A stretch of 38,568 bases of DNA from Flavobacterium sp. (GCA_017995345.1 JAGOJA010000001.1:1-38568), one strand, 5' to 3'. Shown: positions 1 through 7,725, counted from the stretch's first letter. Notes: generated by a model not told the origin, from the letters alone. Numbers and translations are program-made.

Positions 1-339
1 ATTCAAGTTCATGGGATATATCCTCGAGATACAGTGAACGCCAAGTCATTTGACCAAGTATTTCCCGAAATTCAGAAACGGCTGCAAAACAGGGTGGTTG
101 TAGCTCACAACGAAAGTTTTGACAGAAATGTTTTGGCAAAATCAATGGCGCTTTATCATTTAGATTATGCAGATTTGAATATCGCATCCCGTTGGGAATG
201 TACCGTAAAAATCTACAAAGCCAAAGGTTTCAAACCAACCAAATTAAGTGATTGTTGTCGAGAAATGAAAATTCAGCTCAGTCATCATGAAGCGTTGTCT
301 GATGCGCGTGCCTGTGCCAAATTGTATTTGATGAAATAA
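1..339 (+). CDS. 3'-5' exonuclease, DnaQ/DNA polymerase III epsilon family (5' partial)
   Basis: The reading frame is open from the first base, so the gene begins outside the window; the GTG at 34 is internal, not a start. What is visible is the C-terminal two thirds of a DEDD-type exonuclease domain. The segment VVVAHNESFDRNVL carries the Exo II aspartate, and HHEALSDARACAKLYL carries the Exo III His and Asp of the DEDDh subclass. The family removes nucleotides from DNA 3' ends using two metal ions, either as polymerase proofreader or as a free-standing repair nuclease. The protein ends directly after the exonuclease fold, so it has no C-terminal tail for binding the polymerase, which favours a stand-alone exonuclease. 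The Exo I motif (DxE) would lie upstream of the window and cannot be checked. A hairpin follows the stop codon. Confidence 0.85.
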   Translation: MQVHGIYPRDTVNAKSFDQVFPEIQKRLQNRVVVAHNESFDRNVLAKSMALYHLDYADLNIASRWECTVKIYKAKGFKPTKLSDCCREMKIQLSHHEALSDARACAKLYLMK

Positions 340-363
340 CAAGCGCACAAATTATAAGAAGCA

Positions 364-399
364 ACCTATAATGTTTTAGGAAATTTTTAAAACATAGGT
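364..399 (+). terminator. Hairpin after the exonuclease gene
   Basis: ACCT pairs with AGGT and ATGTTTTA with TAAAACAT around a 9-base loop, with a two-base bulge. The following bases are GTTATTTT rather than a pure T run, so it is a plausible but not ideal intrinsic terminator. The rest of the 130-base gap to the next gene shows no consensus promoter. Confidence 0.5.
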
Positions 400-469
400 G
401 TTATTTTACATTTAAATAATTTGCTAATCTTTTTTTTACTACATTAGTATTCAGTCTAATGTCTTAAAT

Positions 470-1747
470 ATGAAAGAAGATTTTCTCCATTACCTATGGA
501 AATTCAAGAAGTTTGACACTTTGAATCTTAAAACTTCCAATGAGGAGGAAATCACAATTGTAAGTGTAGGCCAATATCTTGAATTAGCCGGTCCTGATTT
601 TTTTAATGCTCAAATCACTATTGGAAATCAAAAATGGGCAGGGAATGTTGAGATTCATCTCAAATCTTCGGATTGGTATATACATAATCACGAGCAGGAT
701 TCAGGATATGAAAACGTTATTTTACATGTCGTTTGGGAACATGATACGGAGGTTTTTAGAAGCAACAATAGCGAGATTCCAGTTTTGGAATTACAAAAAT
801 ATGTTGACAGCGATACTATTGATAACTATCAATCCTTAATGGCTCCAAAATCATGGATTTTCTGCGAAAAGCAAATCAAAGAAGTTAATGAGTTTGTGTT
901 CAAAAATTGGCAAGAACGCATGTTTTTTGAACGCTTGGAAAGAAAATCAAAACCAATATTTGATTTGCTAGAACAAACCAACCACGATTGGGAAGCGGTA
1001 TTGTTTTGCCTTTTGGCAAAAAATTTTGGATTAAACACCAATGGCGAGATCTTTTTTAAAATTGCGAAAAGCATTCCTTTTTCAGTCATCAGAAAAGAAA
1101 GTTTCGAGGTAGAGAATTTAGAAGCCTTGATTTTTGGTACTGCCGGATTATTGGATGCTGAAAAAGAAGATAATTATTTTAAGGATTTAAAATTCAGGTA
1201 TTTTTATTTACTACATAAATATCAATTGCCGAAGGGTTGTGTGGAACCAGTTCAGTTTTTTAAGCATCGTCCAGACAATTTTCCCACGATTCGGCTTTCT
1301 CAATTATCCAATTTATACCATACGCAGCAGAATTTATTTTCGAAAATTAGCGCTTTAAATTCTTTGAAAAACTGTTATAAGCTGTTTCAGGTTTCGGCTT
1401 CTGACTATTGGTTAAATCATTACCAATTTGATAGAGAAAGTCCTAATAAAAAGAAAAAGCTTTCTAAGTCATTCATAGATTTGATTGTTATAAATACTAT
1501 AATTCCGTTACAGTTCGCTTTTGCAAAAAGTCAAGGAAAAGAAATTTCGGAGGATTTGATCTGTCTTTTGAATGAGATTTCAGCAGAAAAAAATGCTGTT
1601 ATTGACAAGTTTGATTCTTTTGGAATCGTTTCAAAAAACGCTTTTGATTCACAATCGCTACTGCAACTCAAAAATGAATATTGTATTAAAAGCAAGTGTT
1701 TAGAGTGTGCTATAGGAATGGAATTATTAAAAAACAACAATTTGTAG
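470..1747 (+). CDS. DUF2851 family protein
   Basis: A 425-residue protein recognised as DUF2851, a family common in Bacteroidota with no established function. The N-terminus is typical (MKEDFLHYLWKFKKF), followed by the conserved AGPDFFNAQI, WAGNVEIHLKSSDWY and YENVILHVVWEHD segments in the first 115 residues. The charged and aromatic residues there (E and H in NVEIH, D and W in SSDWY, H in ILHVVWEHD) could form a metal or nucleic-acid site, but this is inference. The C-terminus holds a cysteine cluster, CIKSKCLECAIG, suggesting zinc or iron-sulfur binding. There is no signal peptide or membrane segment, so it is probably cytoplasmic. It starts at ATG 470; no Shine-Dalgarno is present, as usual in this phylum. 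It is followed closely by the PspC-type gene. Confidence 0.85.
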   Translation: MKEDFLHYLWKFKKFDTLNLKTSNEEEITIVSVGQYLELAGPDFFNAQITIGNQKWAGNVEIHLKSSDWYIHNHEQDSGYENVILHVVWEHDTEVFRSNNSEIPVLELQKYVDSDTIDNYQSLMAPKSWIFCEKQIKEVNEFVFKNWQERMFFERLERKSKPIFDLLEQTNHDWEAVLFCLLAKNFGLNTNGEIFFKIAKSIPFSVIRKESFEVENLEALIFGTAGLLDAEKEDNYFKDLKFRYFYLLHKYQLPKGCVEPVQFFKHRPDNFPTIRLSQLSNLYHTQQNLFSKISALNSLKNCYKLFQVSASDYWLNHYQFDRESPNKKKKLSKSFIDLIVINTIIPLQFAFAKSQGKEISEDLICLLNEISAEKNAVIDKFDSFGIVSKNAFDSQSLLQLKNEYCIKSKCLECAIGMELLKNNNL

Positions 1748-1805
1748 TTAGAAAATGAGTTAAATGAATAATTTTGTAATTTAACCATAATTCTTAATAC
1801 AAAAA

Positions 1806-2033
1806 ATGGCTGCCATTATAAAACTGAAGTTCTTTTTTGAAAAACACGGTTTCCATGTTTCTTCCCGTTTAGCGGATACCTTGGGAATGCGTGCCAGTAG
1901 CGTTCGATTGTTTTTTATTTACTTATCGTTTGTTACAGTTGGATTATGGTTTGCCGTTTATCTAACACTTGCTTTTTGGATACGATTGAAGGATTTAATT
2001 CGAGCGAAACGAACTTCGGTCTTTGATTTATGA
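1806..2033 (+). CDS. PspC domain small membrane protein
   Basis: A 75-residue protein with a PspC-like domain: a charged N-terminal segment (SSRLADTLGMRASSVRLFFIY) leads into one or two hydrophobic stretches at about residues 32-60, ending in a basic cytoplasmic tail. In Proteobacteria PspC is a membrane sensor of envelope stress, but in Flavobacteria these short proteins are often orphans, and no pspA, pspB or pspF is nearby. The gap to the upstream DUF2851 gene is 58 bases, so co-transcription is possible. Role beyond inner-membrane association is unknown. Confidence 0.75.
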   Translation: MAAIIKLKFFFEKHGFHVSSRLADTLGMRASSVRLFFIYLSFVTVGLWFAVYLTLAFWIRLKDLIRAKRTSVFDL

Positions 2034-2057
2034 AAACAATTAACATTTTTTTTACAG

Positions 2058-2090
2058 TTTGTTTATTTTTCGATTGTTTTGTTATCTTTG
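2058..2090 (+). promoter_or_regulatory. Bacteroidota-type promoter for the transporter
   Basis: TATCTTTG at 2083-2090 fits the TAnnTTTG -7 box, and TTTG at 2058-2061 lies 21 bases upstream, within the 17-23 base spacing reported for Flavobacterium promoters. Transcription would start near 2096. A second match, TACATTTG at 2103-2110, sits only 2 bases before the start codon and is less likely to be used. Confidence 0.6.
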
Positions 2091-2112
2091 GAAAATAACA
2101 TAATACATTTGT

Positions 2113-3783
2113 ATGTCAGTAAAAGTTGATTCATGGGGTTCAAGAGTTGGACTCATACTAGCCATGGCTGGTAACGCTGTTGGTTTAGGTAACTTTCTTA
2201 GATTTCCAGTACAGGCCGTACAAAACGGCGGCGGAGCATTCATTATTCCTTATCTTATTTGTTTTCTTGTAATGGGAATTCCCTTGCTGTTTATCGAGTG
2301 GTCTTCTGGGAGATTTGGGGGTAAATTTGGTAATCACAGTACTCCGTATATTTTAGATTCGATGGTCAAAGGCCGGATTCTTAAATATGTTGGTGTATTT
2401 GGGATTTTTACAAATATTGCTGTAGCAGCCTATTATTGTTATATAGAATCATGGACAATGTCTTATGTGTACCATACCTTAAGGGGAACATTTGACGGAA
2501 TGAGTCAAGCGGAAGTTGCTGGATTTTTTAATTCTTATACTGACATAGCGCAATCTACAACAGGTATTCCTTATGAGGCTGTTGTTTTTTATGTTATCTG
2601 TTTACTATTGAATACCTATATTTTATCTAAAGGAATTGGAGGAATTGAAAAAGTCGCAAAAGTTGGGATGCCGTTACTAATCATTTTTGGAGTGGTATTA
2701 GCGGTAAGAGGATTAACTCTTGGTACTTCTGGAGCTTCAGACATTTTTCCTGATGCAAATGCCTGGGATGGTTTAAACTTCCTTTGGACACCACACTACG
2801 AATCTATACTAGATTTAAAAGTTTGGATGGCAGCTGCTGGTCAAATTTTCTTTACTTTATCTGTAGGTATGGGAACTATTCATTGTTATGCGGCATACAT
2901 CGATTCTAAAGACGATATTGCATTGAATGCGGTTTCAGCGGGGTTTATGAATGAATTTGTAGAAGTAGTTTTAGGAAGTTTAATTGTAATTCCTATCGCG
3001 GCAGGCTATTTAGGTTTGGATTGGGTTATCCAAAATGCAGGTTTTGGAATGGCTTTTCAGACCATGCCTTACTTGTTCCAGCAGTGGGGTTCTACTTTAG
3101 CGATTATTGCTGGTGTTTGCTGGTTTGGTCTGTTGTTTTTTGCTGGGATCACTTCTTCATTAGCGATGGGTACTCCTTGGATGGGATTCATGAGAGATGA
3201 ATTTGGTTGGTCTAAAAATAAAGGAGCCTGGTCTTTTGGAGCAATGATCTTAATTTTAGGTTTGCCAACTGTTATTTTCTTCAAGGAAGGTGTTTTCGAT
3301 GAATATGATTATTGGGCGGGGACCGTAAGTTTGGTCGTTTTTGCAATGTTCGAAACAATACTGTTCTCTTGGATTTTTGGTATGGATAAAGGGTGGAGAG
3401 AAATTACAAGTGGCGCAGATATTAAAGTGCCTAATATTTATAAATTTATAATAAAATATATTACACCGGTGATGTTGATAATTATATTTTTAGGTTCTTT
3501 GTTTAAACCTTTAGATAATAATTGGTCAGAAAATGTCTCTAGTTTTCTCTCAGGAAACGGATGGACATTAGATAATGGCTCGATAATCAAAACGGTCATG
3601 CACGCTGGAATTCGAGAGCAAATAGCGTTAGCCACAGATCCAGTTATAATCGAGCAATTACAAGATAAAATTTTATATTTGAACTTTGCTAGGTTGTTGT
3701 TAGTTGGTCTATTTGCGTTTATCAGCTTGTTGGTTTACTTGGCATTTATTAAAAGACGCAGAGAAGGTAGAGCAACACTTTAA
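2113..3783 (+). CDS. Sodium-dependent transporter, neurotransmitter:sodium symporter (SNF) family
   Basis: A 556-residue inner-membrane protein with about twelve hydrophobic segments. The first membrane helix has the NSS signature GSRVGLILAMAGNAVGLGNF, which in LeuT forms the unwound sodium and substrate site, followed by the conserved RFP and the GGGAFIIPY stretch of helix 2. Family members couple the uptake of amino acids to sodium. The substrate cannot be read from sequence; bacterial relatives include methionine/alanine importer MetP. A 54-residue single-span protein lies 21 bases downstream, the position and size expected of the MetS-type small subunit, which argues for a two-component transporter. 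The charged C-terminus (IKRRREGRATL) is cytoplasmic. The gene has its own promoter upstream. Confidence 0.92.
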   Translation: MSVKVDSWGSRVGLILAMAGNAVGLGNFLRFPVQAVQNGGGAFIIPYLICFLVMGIPLLFIEWSSGRFGGKFGNHSTPYILDSMVKGRILKYVGVFGIFTNIAVAAYYCYIESWTMSYVYHTLRGTFDGMSQAEVAGFFNSYTDIAQSTTGIPYEAVVFYVICLLLNTYILSKGIGGIEKVAKVGMPLLIIFGVVLAVRGLTLGTSGASDIFPDANAWDGLNFLWTPHYESILDLKVWMAAAGQIFFTLSVGMGTIHCYAAYIDSKDDIALNAVSAGFMNEFVEVVLGSLIVIPIAAGYLGLDWVIQNAGFGMAFQTMPYLFQQWGSTLAIIAGVCWFGLLFFAGITSSLAMGTPWMGFMRDEFGWSKNKGAWSFGAMILILGLPTVIFFKEGVFDEYDYWAGTVSLVVFAMFETILFSWIFGMDKGWREITSGADIKVPNIYKFIIKYITPVMLIIIFLGSLFKPLDNNWSENVSSFLSGNGWTLDNGSIIKTVMHAGIREQIALATDPVIIEQLQDKILYLNFARLLLVGLFAFISLLVYLAFIKRRREGRATL

Positions 3784-3804
3784 TAATTTAAAAACACAGT
3801 TAAA

Positions 3805-3969
3805 ATGAACACAGAGGCATTAATAACAATGATATTGACACAAGGAATTGTAACTTGTTTTGCGGTCTATTTTTTCTATAAAGTATTGACGATTCCGCCA
3901 AAAAAGGAACCAGATTCCTTTAGCGAAAATGACGACGAAATCGATAGACAAGAGTCTGAAAAAAAGTAA
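3805..3969 (+). CDS. Small single-span membrane protein, probable NSS transporter accessory subunit (MetS-like)
   Basis: A 54-residue reading frame from ATG 3805 to TAA. It has a short periplasmic N-terminus (MNTEALITMI), one hydrophobic span at about residues 6-30, then a cytoplasmic tail rich in proline and acid: PPKKEPDSFSENDDE. Size, topology and position directly after an NSS transporter match the MetS-type small subunits, which in Corynebacterium are needed for MetP transport. That match is by architecture and context; I cannot show homology. It lies 21 bases after the transporter and 12 before the next gene, so the three are probably one transcript. It is short enough to be missed by usual length cut-offs. 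Confidence 0.75.
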   Translation: MNTEALITMILTQGIVTCFAVYFFYKVLTIPPKKEPDSFSENDDEIDRQESEKK

Positions 3970-3981
3970 ATTACTTTATTT

Positions 3982-4863
3982 ATGAATAAGCTAAAATCTC
4001 TTTTTGTGTTCACTAGTGACCAGCGAAAAGGGATTTTTGCGTTATTATTTTTCATAATTGCCCTGCAATTCGCCTATTTTTTCGTTGATTTTTCTATTCC
4101 AACAAATGAAGATCCGGAGGAACAAAAGTGGCTTTCCCTTCAACCGCAAGTGGATTCTATGAAAATGGACATTGCAAATAAACGCCCCAAAATGTATCTT
4201 TATAATCCAAATTTCATAACGGATTATAAAGGGTATAAATTAGGAATGTCAGTCGACGAAATTGATCGTTTGTTGGCTTTTAGAAAAGAAAATAAATACG
4301 TAAATTCTTCTCAGGAATTTCAGAACGTGACCAAAGTTTCAGACTCATTATTAAATGTAATGTCGCCTTATTTTAAATTTCCAGATTGGGTAAATAATAA
4401 GAAAGAGTATAAAGAATTTAAAAAATATCCAAATCAGGCTTTTGCCAAAAATGAAAAAATTGTTCTTATTGATATTAATCAGGCAACTAAAGAGGATTTG
4501 ATAAAGATTTATGGAATTGGGGAGGCAATTTCCGTTCGGATTTTGAAACAAAAAGAAGTTTTAGGCGGATTTGTTTCCATGGAACAAATGAAAGATGTTT
4601 GGGGATTATCACCTGAAGTAATAGAGAATTTAAATTCTCATTTTAAAGTTTCTGTACTTCCTAATTTCAAGAAAATTGATATTAATAACGCTTCTTTAAA
4701 AGAACTTAGTCAGTTTTATTATTTCAAATATCCTTTGGCTAAAGAGATTGTCACTTATAGAAGCATGAAAGGGAATATCAGCAATATTGAGGATTTAACA
4801 AAAATTAAGGGGTTTCCTGTTGATAAAGCAAAAACAATTGAACTATATTTGGCTTTCAATTAG
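3982..4863 (+). CDS. Membrane-anchored helix-hairpin-helix (ComEA-like) protein
   Basis: A 293-residue protein with one N-terminal membrane span (about residues 17-37, FALLFFIIALQFAYFFV) and three ComEA-type helix-hairpin-helix units. They start near residues 75, 160 and 230; the last two begin with the typical IDINQATKEDL and IDINNASLKEL and contain the hairpins YGIGEAISVRIL and KGFPVDKAKTI. These units bind DNA non-specifically; in competent bacteria ComEA receives incoming DNA in the periplasm. The first unit is degenerate. The protein is larger than ComEA and its role in Flavobacteria is not established. No competence genes are adjacent. It follows the transporter and its small subunit at 12 bases. 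No terminator is visible after it, and the next 196 bases carry only AT-rich sequence. Confidence 0.8.
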   Translation: MNKLKSLFVFTSDQRKGIFALLFFIIALQFAYFFVDFSIPTNEDPEEQKWLSLQPQVDSMKMDIANKRPKMYLYNPNFITDYKGYKLGMSVDEIDRLLAFRKENKYVNSSQEFQNVTKVSDSLLNVMSPYFKFPDWVNNKKEYKEFKKYPNQAFAKNEKIVLIDINQATKEDLIKIYGIGEAISVRILKQKEVLGGFVSMEQMKDVWGLSPEVIENLNSHFKVSVLPNFKKIDINNASLKELSQFYYFKYPLAKEIVTYRSMKGNISNIEDLTKIKGFPVDKAKTIELYLAFN

Positions 4864-5059
4864 AAGTGCATAATTAAGTGGTTTGTTTGTTTGTGGATTG
4901 GCTACAAAAGTGTTTTTTTCTGCGCATTTTAGTTTTTAATCAATAGAAATTCTATTAGCTCAAAAAAACCTTCAAATGGAATAGCAAATCCTTTTTTTTG
5001 ACTTCAATTAAAGAAAATAGATCACCACATTTTATTAAATTAAAAAAAATATCATTTAT

Positions 5060-6229
5060 ATGGATTCAGTATGTTTTACAGAAGAGCATCAATTATTTAG
5101 AGAGAGTTTAAAAGATTTTTTGCAGAAAGAAGTTGTACCTCATATTGAAAAATGGGAAAAAACGGGTGAGATTGAGCGTTTTATATGGAAAAAGTTTGGA
5201 GAAATGGGCTTTTTCGGAATACGCTATCCAGAGGTTTATGGTGGACTGAATTTAGATTTGTTTTATACCGTTATTTTTTTAGAAGAACTTCAAAAAGTTA
5301 AATCTGCAGGTTTTGCCGCTGCTATGTGGGCGCATTCTTATTTAGCAATGACGCATTTGAATGCCGAAGGCGATGAGCGAATTAAGCAAGACTATTTGGT
5401 GCCAAGTATTTCTGGTGATAAAATAGGAGCTTTGTGTATTACAGAGCCTTTTGGTGGCAGTGATGTTGCAGGTATGCGCACTACTGCTGTAAAAAAAGGA
5501 GATAAATATGTTATTAATGGTTCTAAAACCTTCATAACTAATGGTGTTTATGGCGATTATTATGTAGTTGCTGCAAAAACGAGTCCAGAGCTTGGAAACA
5601 AAGGAATAAGCATGTTCTTGATGGATAGCAACCTCAAAGGAGTTTCTGCCGTAAAACTAGATAAACTAGGTTGGAGAGCCTCAGATACTGCAGAAATTGC
5701 ATTTGATAATGTAGAAATTCCTGCGGAAAATTTAATGGGCGAAGAAGGAAAAGGATTTCCTTATATTATGCAGCATTTTGCTTTAGAGCGTTTGATTATG
5801 GCGATAAATGCTCACGCAAGAGCTGAGTATGCAATTGAGTATACAATAGAGTACATGTCACAACGAGAAGCATTTGGTAAAACAATAAATAAGTTCCAGG
5901 CATTAAGGCATAAATTAGTCGAGCACGCAACGGATGTAGAACATTGCAAAGTGTTTAATTATGCTGCTGTAGCTCGATTAGATAAAGGAGAATATGTAGT
6001 AAAAGAGGCGACTATGGCCAAATTAAAATCTACAACAGTAGCTGATGAAACAATTTATAGTTGTCTGCAAATGTTGGGAGGTTATGGTTATATGGAAGAA
6101 TATCCATTAGCGCGTTTGTTTAGAGATAGCCGTTTAGGGCCAATAGGAGGTGGAACTTCAGAAATCCTTAAGGAGATTTTATCAAAAATGATAATTGATA
6201 AACAAAATTATAAGCCAGCGGTAAAATAA
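5060..6229 (+). CDS. Acyl-CoA dehydrogenase family protein
   Basis: A 389-residue flavoenzyme of the acyl-CoA dehydrogenase family, which oxidises acyl-CoA thioesters to 2-enoyl-CoA and passes electrons to ETF. Visible are the N-terminal helical domain, the middle beta domain with the FAD/substrate segment CITEPFGGSDVAGM (residues 126-139) and INGSKTFITNG (152-162), and the C-terminal helical domain with REAFGK (269-274) and LGGYGYMEEYP. The usual catalytic glutamate of the EGT motif is replaced (GPIGGGTSEI, 361-370). Glu243, in ALERL, lies where long-chain and isovaleryl-CoA dehydrogenases carry their catalytic base, so the enzyme is probably active and of that subtype; this placement is inferred by eye. 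Substrate is unknown. The gene is isolated from other beta-oxidation genes. A decayed fragment of another family member follows it. Confidence 0.9.
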   Translation: MDSVCFTEEHQLFRESLKDFLQKEVVPHIEKWEKTGEIERFIWKKFGEMGFFGIRYPEVYGGLNLDLFYTVIFLEELQKVKSAGFAAAMWAHSYLAMTHLNAEGDERIKQDYLVPSISGDKIGALCITEPFGGSDVAGMRTTAVKKGDKYVINGSKTFITNGVYGDYYVVAAKTSPELGNKGISMFLMDSNLKGVSAVKLDKLGWRASDTAEIAFDNVEIPAENLMGEEGKGFPYIMQHFALERLIMAINAHARAEYAIEYTIEYMSQREAFGKTINKFQALRHKLVEHATDVEHCKVFNYAAVARLDKGEYVVKEATMAKLKSTTVADETIYSCLQMLGGYGYMEEYPLARLFRDSRLGPIGGGTSEILKEILSKMIIDKQNYKPAVK

Positions 6230-6242
6230 TAGCTGATTTATT

Positions 6243-6337
6243 AGCAATCCAGATAAAGGATTTGCGAGTATCAAAGGATTTATAAATTAAGTATTGTAGA
6301 TGAAGGAACTACCGAAATTCAAAAAGGAATAATTTAA
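6243..6337 (+). pseudogene. Decayed C-terminal remnant of a second acyl-CoA dehydrogenase
   Basis: From about 6287 to the stop at 6335-6337 one frame reads LSIVDEGTTEIQKGII, the conserved end of an acyl-CoA dehydrogenase with the catalytic glutamate present. Just upstream the same frame gives EYQRIYK and another frame gives AIQI and VSKD, as expected of the preceding GGYGxSKEYPxxRxYRDAK region broken by small deletions and in-frame stops. No start or main body remains. It is not a recent copy of the intact neighbour, whose equivalent segment is GGGTSEI. The remaining bases up to 6528 hold nothing recognisable. Confidence 0.6.
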
Positions 6338-6528
6338 GAAATTTATTGAAAGGATAGATTTTGAGAACTATAACAGAGAAGAGAGGGCGTCAAGAAGTAG
6401 CGATTTTTTATTTAGTTTTTTTAGCTATTGTAGCAATTTTAAGACGACTTTTGTTTTTGGATATGGTTCAGCTAAAAATCTTATTAAAAATAATTCATTA
6501 TTAATGACTCGTAATTCAAAATATTGAT

Positions 6529-6536
6529 TACTTTTG
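6529..6536 (+). promoter_or_regulatory. Probable -7 box for rpsU
   Basis: TACTTTTG matches the TAnnTTTG -7 consensus exactly. No good TTG is seen 17-23 bases upstream. It predicts a start near 6542 and a leader of only about 24 bases, just enough to contain the ribosome binding site. The box lies over an in-frame TTG that must not be taken for the rpsU start. Confidence 0.55.
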
Positions 6537-6547
6537 CACACTTAAAG

Positions 6548-6557
6548 AAAGGGGGTG
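6548..6557 (+). promoter_or_regulatory. Extended Shine-Dalgarno sequence of rpsU
   Basis: AAAGGGGGTG, 8 bases before the ATG, pairs with the anti-Shine-Dalgarno core CACCUCCU over eight positions with one G-U wobble. By eye no other gene in the window has a comparable site; their leaders are A-rich. In Flavobacterium johnsoniae the anti-Shine-Dalgarno is hidden on the ribosome by a pocket involving bS21, and rpsU, which encodes bS21, keeps a strong site, a setting for autoregulation. Confidence 0.85.
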
Positions 6558-6565
6558 TCTATATT

Positions 6566-6760
6566 ATGTTAATTATACCAATTAAAGACGGAGAAAATAT
6601 CGATAGAGCGTTAAAACGTTACAAAAGAAAATTTGATAAAACAGGAACTGTTCGTCAACTAAGAGCACGTACTGCTTTTATTAAACCTTCAGTAACCAAT
6701 AGAATCAAAATTCAAAAAGCGGCTTATATCCAAAATATGAAAGATAACTTAGAAAGTTAG
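6566..6760 (+). CDS. rpsU: 30S ribosomal protein S21 (bS21)
   Basis: A 64-residue basic protein, the normal bS21 length, with the family start MLIIPIKDGENIDRALKRYK and a C-terminal basic segment. bS21 sits at the 3' end of 16S rRNA on the small subunit and takes part in initiation; in Flavobacteriia it helps sequester the anti-Shine-Dalgarno. The start is ATG 6566, chosen because of the strong Shine-Dalgarno 8 bases before it and the family length; the longer frame back to TTG 6524 runs into the promoter box. It is monocistronic or nearly so: a promoter precedes it and an intrinsic terminator follows directly. It contains several near-identical R/K-rich turns (KRYKRKF, RQLRARTAF) typical of the family. 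Confidence 0.97.
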   Translation: MLIIPIKDGENIDRALKRYKRKFDKTGTVRQLRARTAFIKPSVTNRIKIQKAAYIQNMKDNLES

Positions 6761-6781
6761 TCGATTCCATTAAATAAAAAT

Positions 6782-6828
6782 ACCGTTAGTCGTCAAAATT
6801 TTATAACTTTGATGCTAACGGTTTTTTT
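6782..6828 (+). terminator. Intrinsic terminator of rpsU, abutting the xerC start codon
   Basis: ACCGTTAG (6782-6789) pairs with CTAACGGT (6815-6822); the stem continues through TCAAA/TTTGA with a small internal mismatch around an AT-rich loop, and is followed by a run of seven Ts ending at 6828. The next base is the A of the xerC ATG. Confidence 0.9.
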
Positions 6829-7725
6829 ATGTCTACAAATAAAGATGCATTTCGAGATTATCTTCAATTCGAGAAAAAATATTCTCAGCATACGATAATG
6901 GCTTATTGTCATGATGTCAGTTCTTTTGAATCATTTAATAAAATTCATTTTGACCAAGAAAACATCGAGCAAGCTAACTACAGTCAGATTAGAAGTTGGA
7001 TTGTCTCATTAGTTGACGATGCTGTGTCTAATGTTTCGGTAAATAGAAAGATGGCTTCCTTAAAGGCGTTTTACAAATTTCTATTAAAAACAAAACAAAT
7101 AGAATTTAGTCCGTTGTTGAAACACAAGGCGCTTAAAATCCCTAAAGTAATACAGATTCCTTTTTCTGAAAAGGAGGTTATGAATGTTTTAAATCAAATG
7201 CAAGACACGGCAGGTTTTGAAGACATTAGGAATAAATTAATTATCGATTTGCTGTACACTACGGGTATGCGAAGAGCGGAGCTGATAAATTTAAAAACCA
7301 GTAATATTGATTTGTCTGCTGGTACAATTAAGGTTTTTGGGAAGCGAAGTAAAGAGCGCATTCTTCCCGTTTTGCCAATAATCATGGATCAATTTTTTTC
7401 ATACTTAAGTGAAAGAGCTTCATTAGTAAGTATTGTTGATGATGATTATTTTTTTCTCACTAAAAAAGGGTCGAAATTGAATGATTCTTTTGTGTATCGA
7501 TTAATAAATTCTTACTTTAGTACTGTTTCTGAAAAAGTAAAAAAAAGCCCCCATATACTGAGGCATACTTTTGCGACACTTTTATTAAATAATGGAGCAG
7601 ATTTAAATTCAGTGAAAGAATTGTTAGGACATTCTAGTCTTGCGTCTACACAAGTGTACACCCACAGCAGTTTGTCAGAATTGAAAAGTGTACATAAAAA
7701 TGCCCATCCTCGAGGAACCAAGTGA
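6829..7725 (+). CDS. Tyrosine recombinase, XerC/XerD type
   Basis: A 298-residue site-specific recombinase, the length of XerC/XerD, which resolve chromosome dimers at dif by a tyrosine-DNA intermediate with FtsK. The N-terminal SAM-like core-binding domain (about residues 5-90, starting FRDYLQFEKKYSQHTIMAY) and C-terminal catalytic domain are both complete. All six catalytic positions are visible: Arg148, Lys172, His242, Arg245, His268 and the nucleophile Tyr277, in TTGMRRAEL, GKRSKER, PHILRHTFAT, LLGHSS and TQVYTH. In this phylum the gene next to the hibernation factor and tuf is usually annotated xerC, but XerC and XerD cannot be told apart with confidence here. The start ATG lies directly behind the rpsU terminator, so the gene must be read by readthrough or from a weak internal promoter. 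The hibernation factor gene follows after 25 bases. Confidence 0.92.
   Translation: MSTNKDAFRDYLQFEKKYSQHTIMAYCHDVSSFESFNKIHFDQENIEQANYSQIRSWIVSLVDDAVSNVSVNRKMASLKAFYKFLLKTKQIEFSPLLKHKALKIPKVIQIPFSEKEVMNVLNQMQDTAGFEDIRNKLIIDLLYTTGMRRAELINLKTSNIDLSAGTIKVFGKRSKERILPVLPIIMDQFFSYLSERASLVSIVDDDYFFLTKKGSKLNDSFVYRLINSYFSTVSEKVKKSPHILRHTFATLLLNNGADLNSVKELLGHSSLASTQVYTHSSLSELKSVHKNAHPRGTK

Noticed and set aside
5060..6229. Acyl-CoA dehydrogenase as an inactive enzyme because EGT is replaced by GGGT
   Set aside because: Long-chain and isovaleryl-CoA types carry the catalytic base on another helix; Glu243 is suitably placed.
6829..7725. Tyrosine recombinase as an integrase of a mobile element next to tRNA genes
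   Set aside because: Size and motifs fit housekeeping XerC/XerD, and there are no attachment repeats, excisionase or cargo genes.
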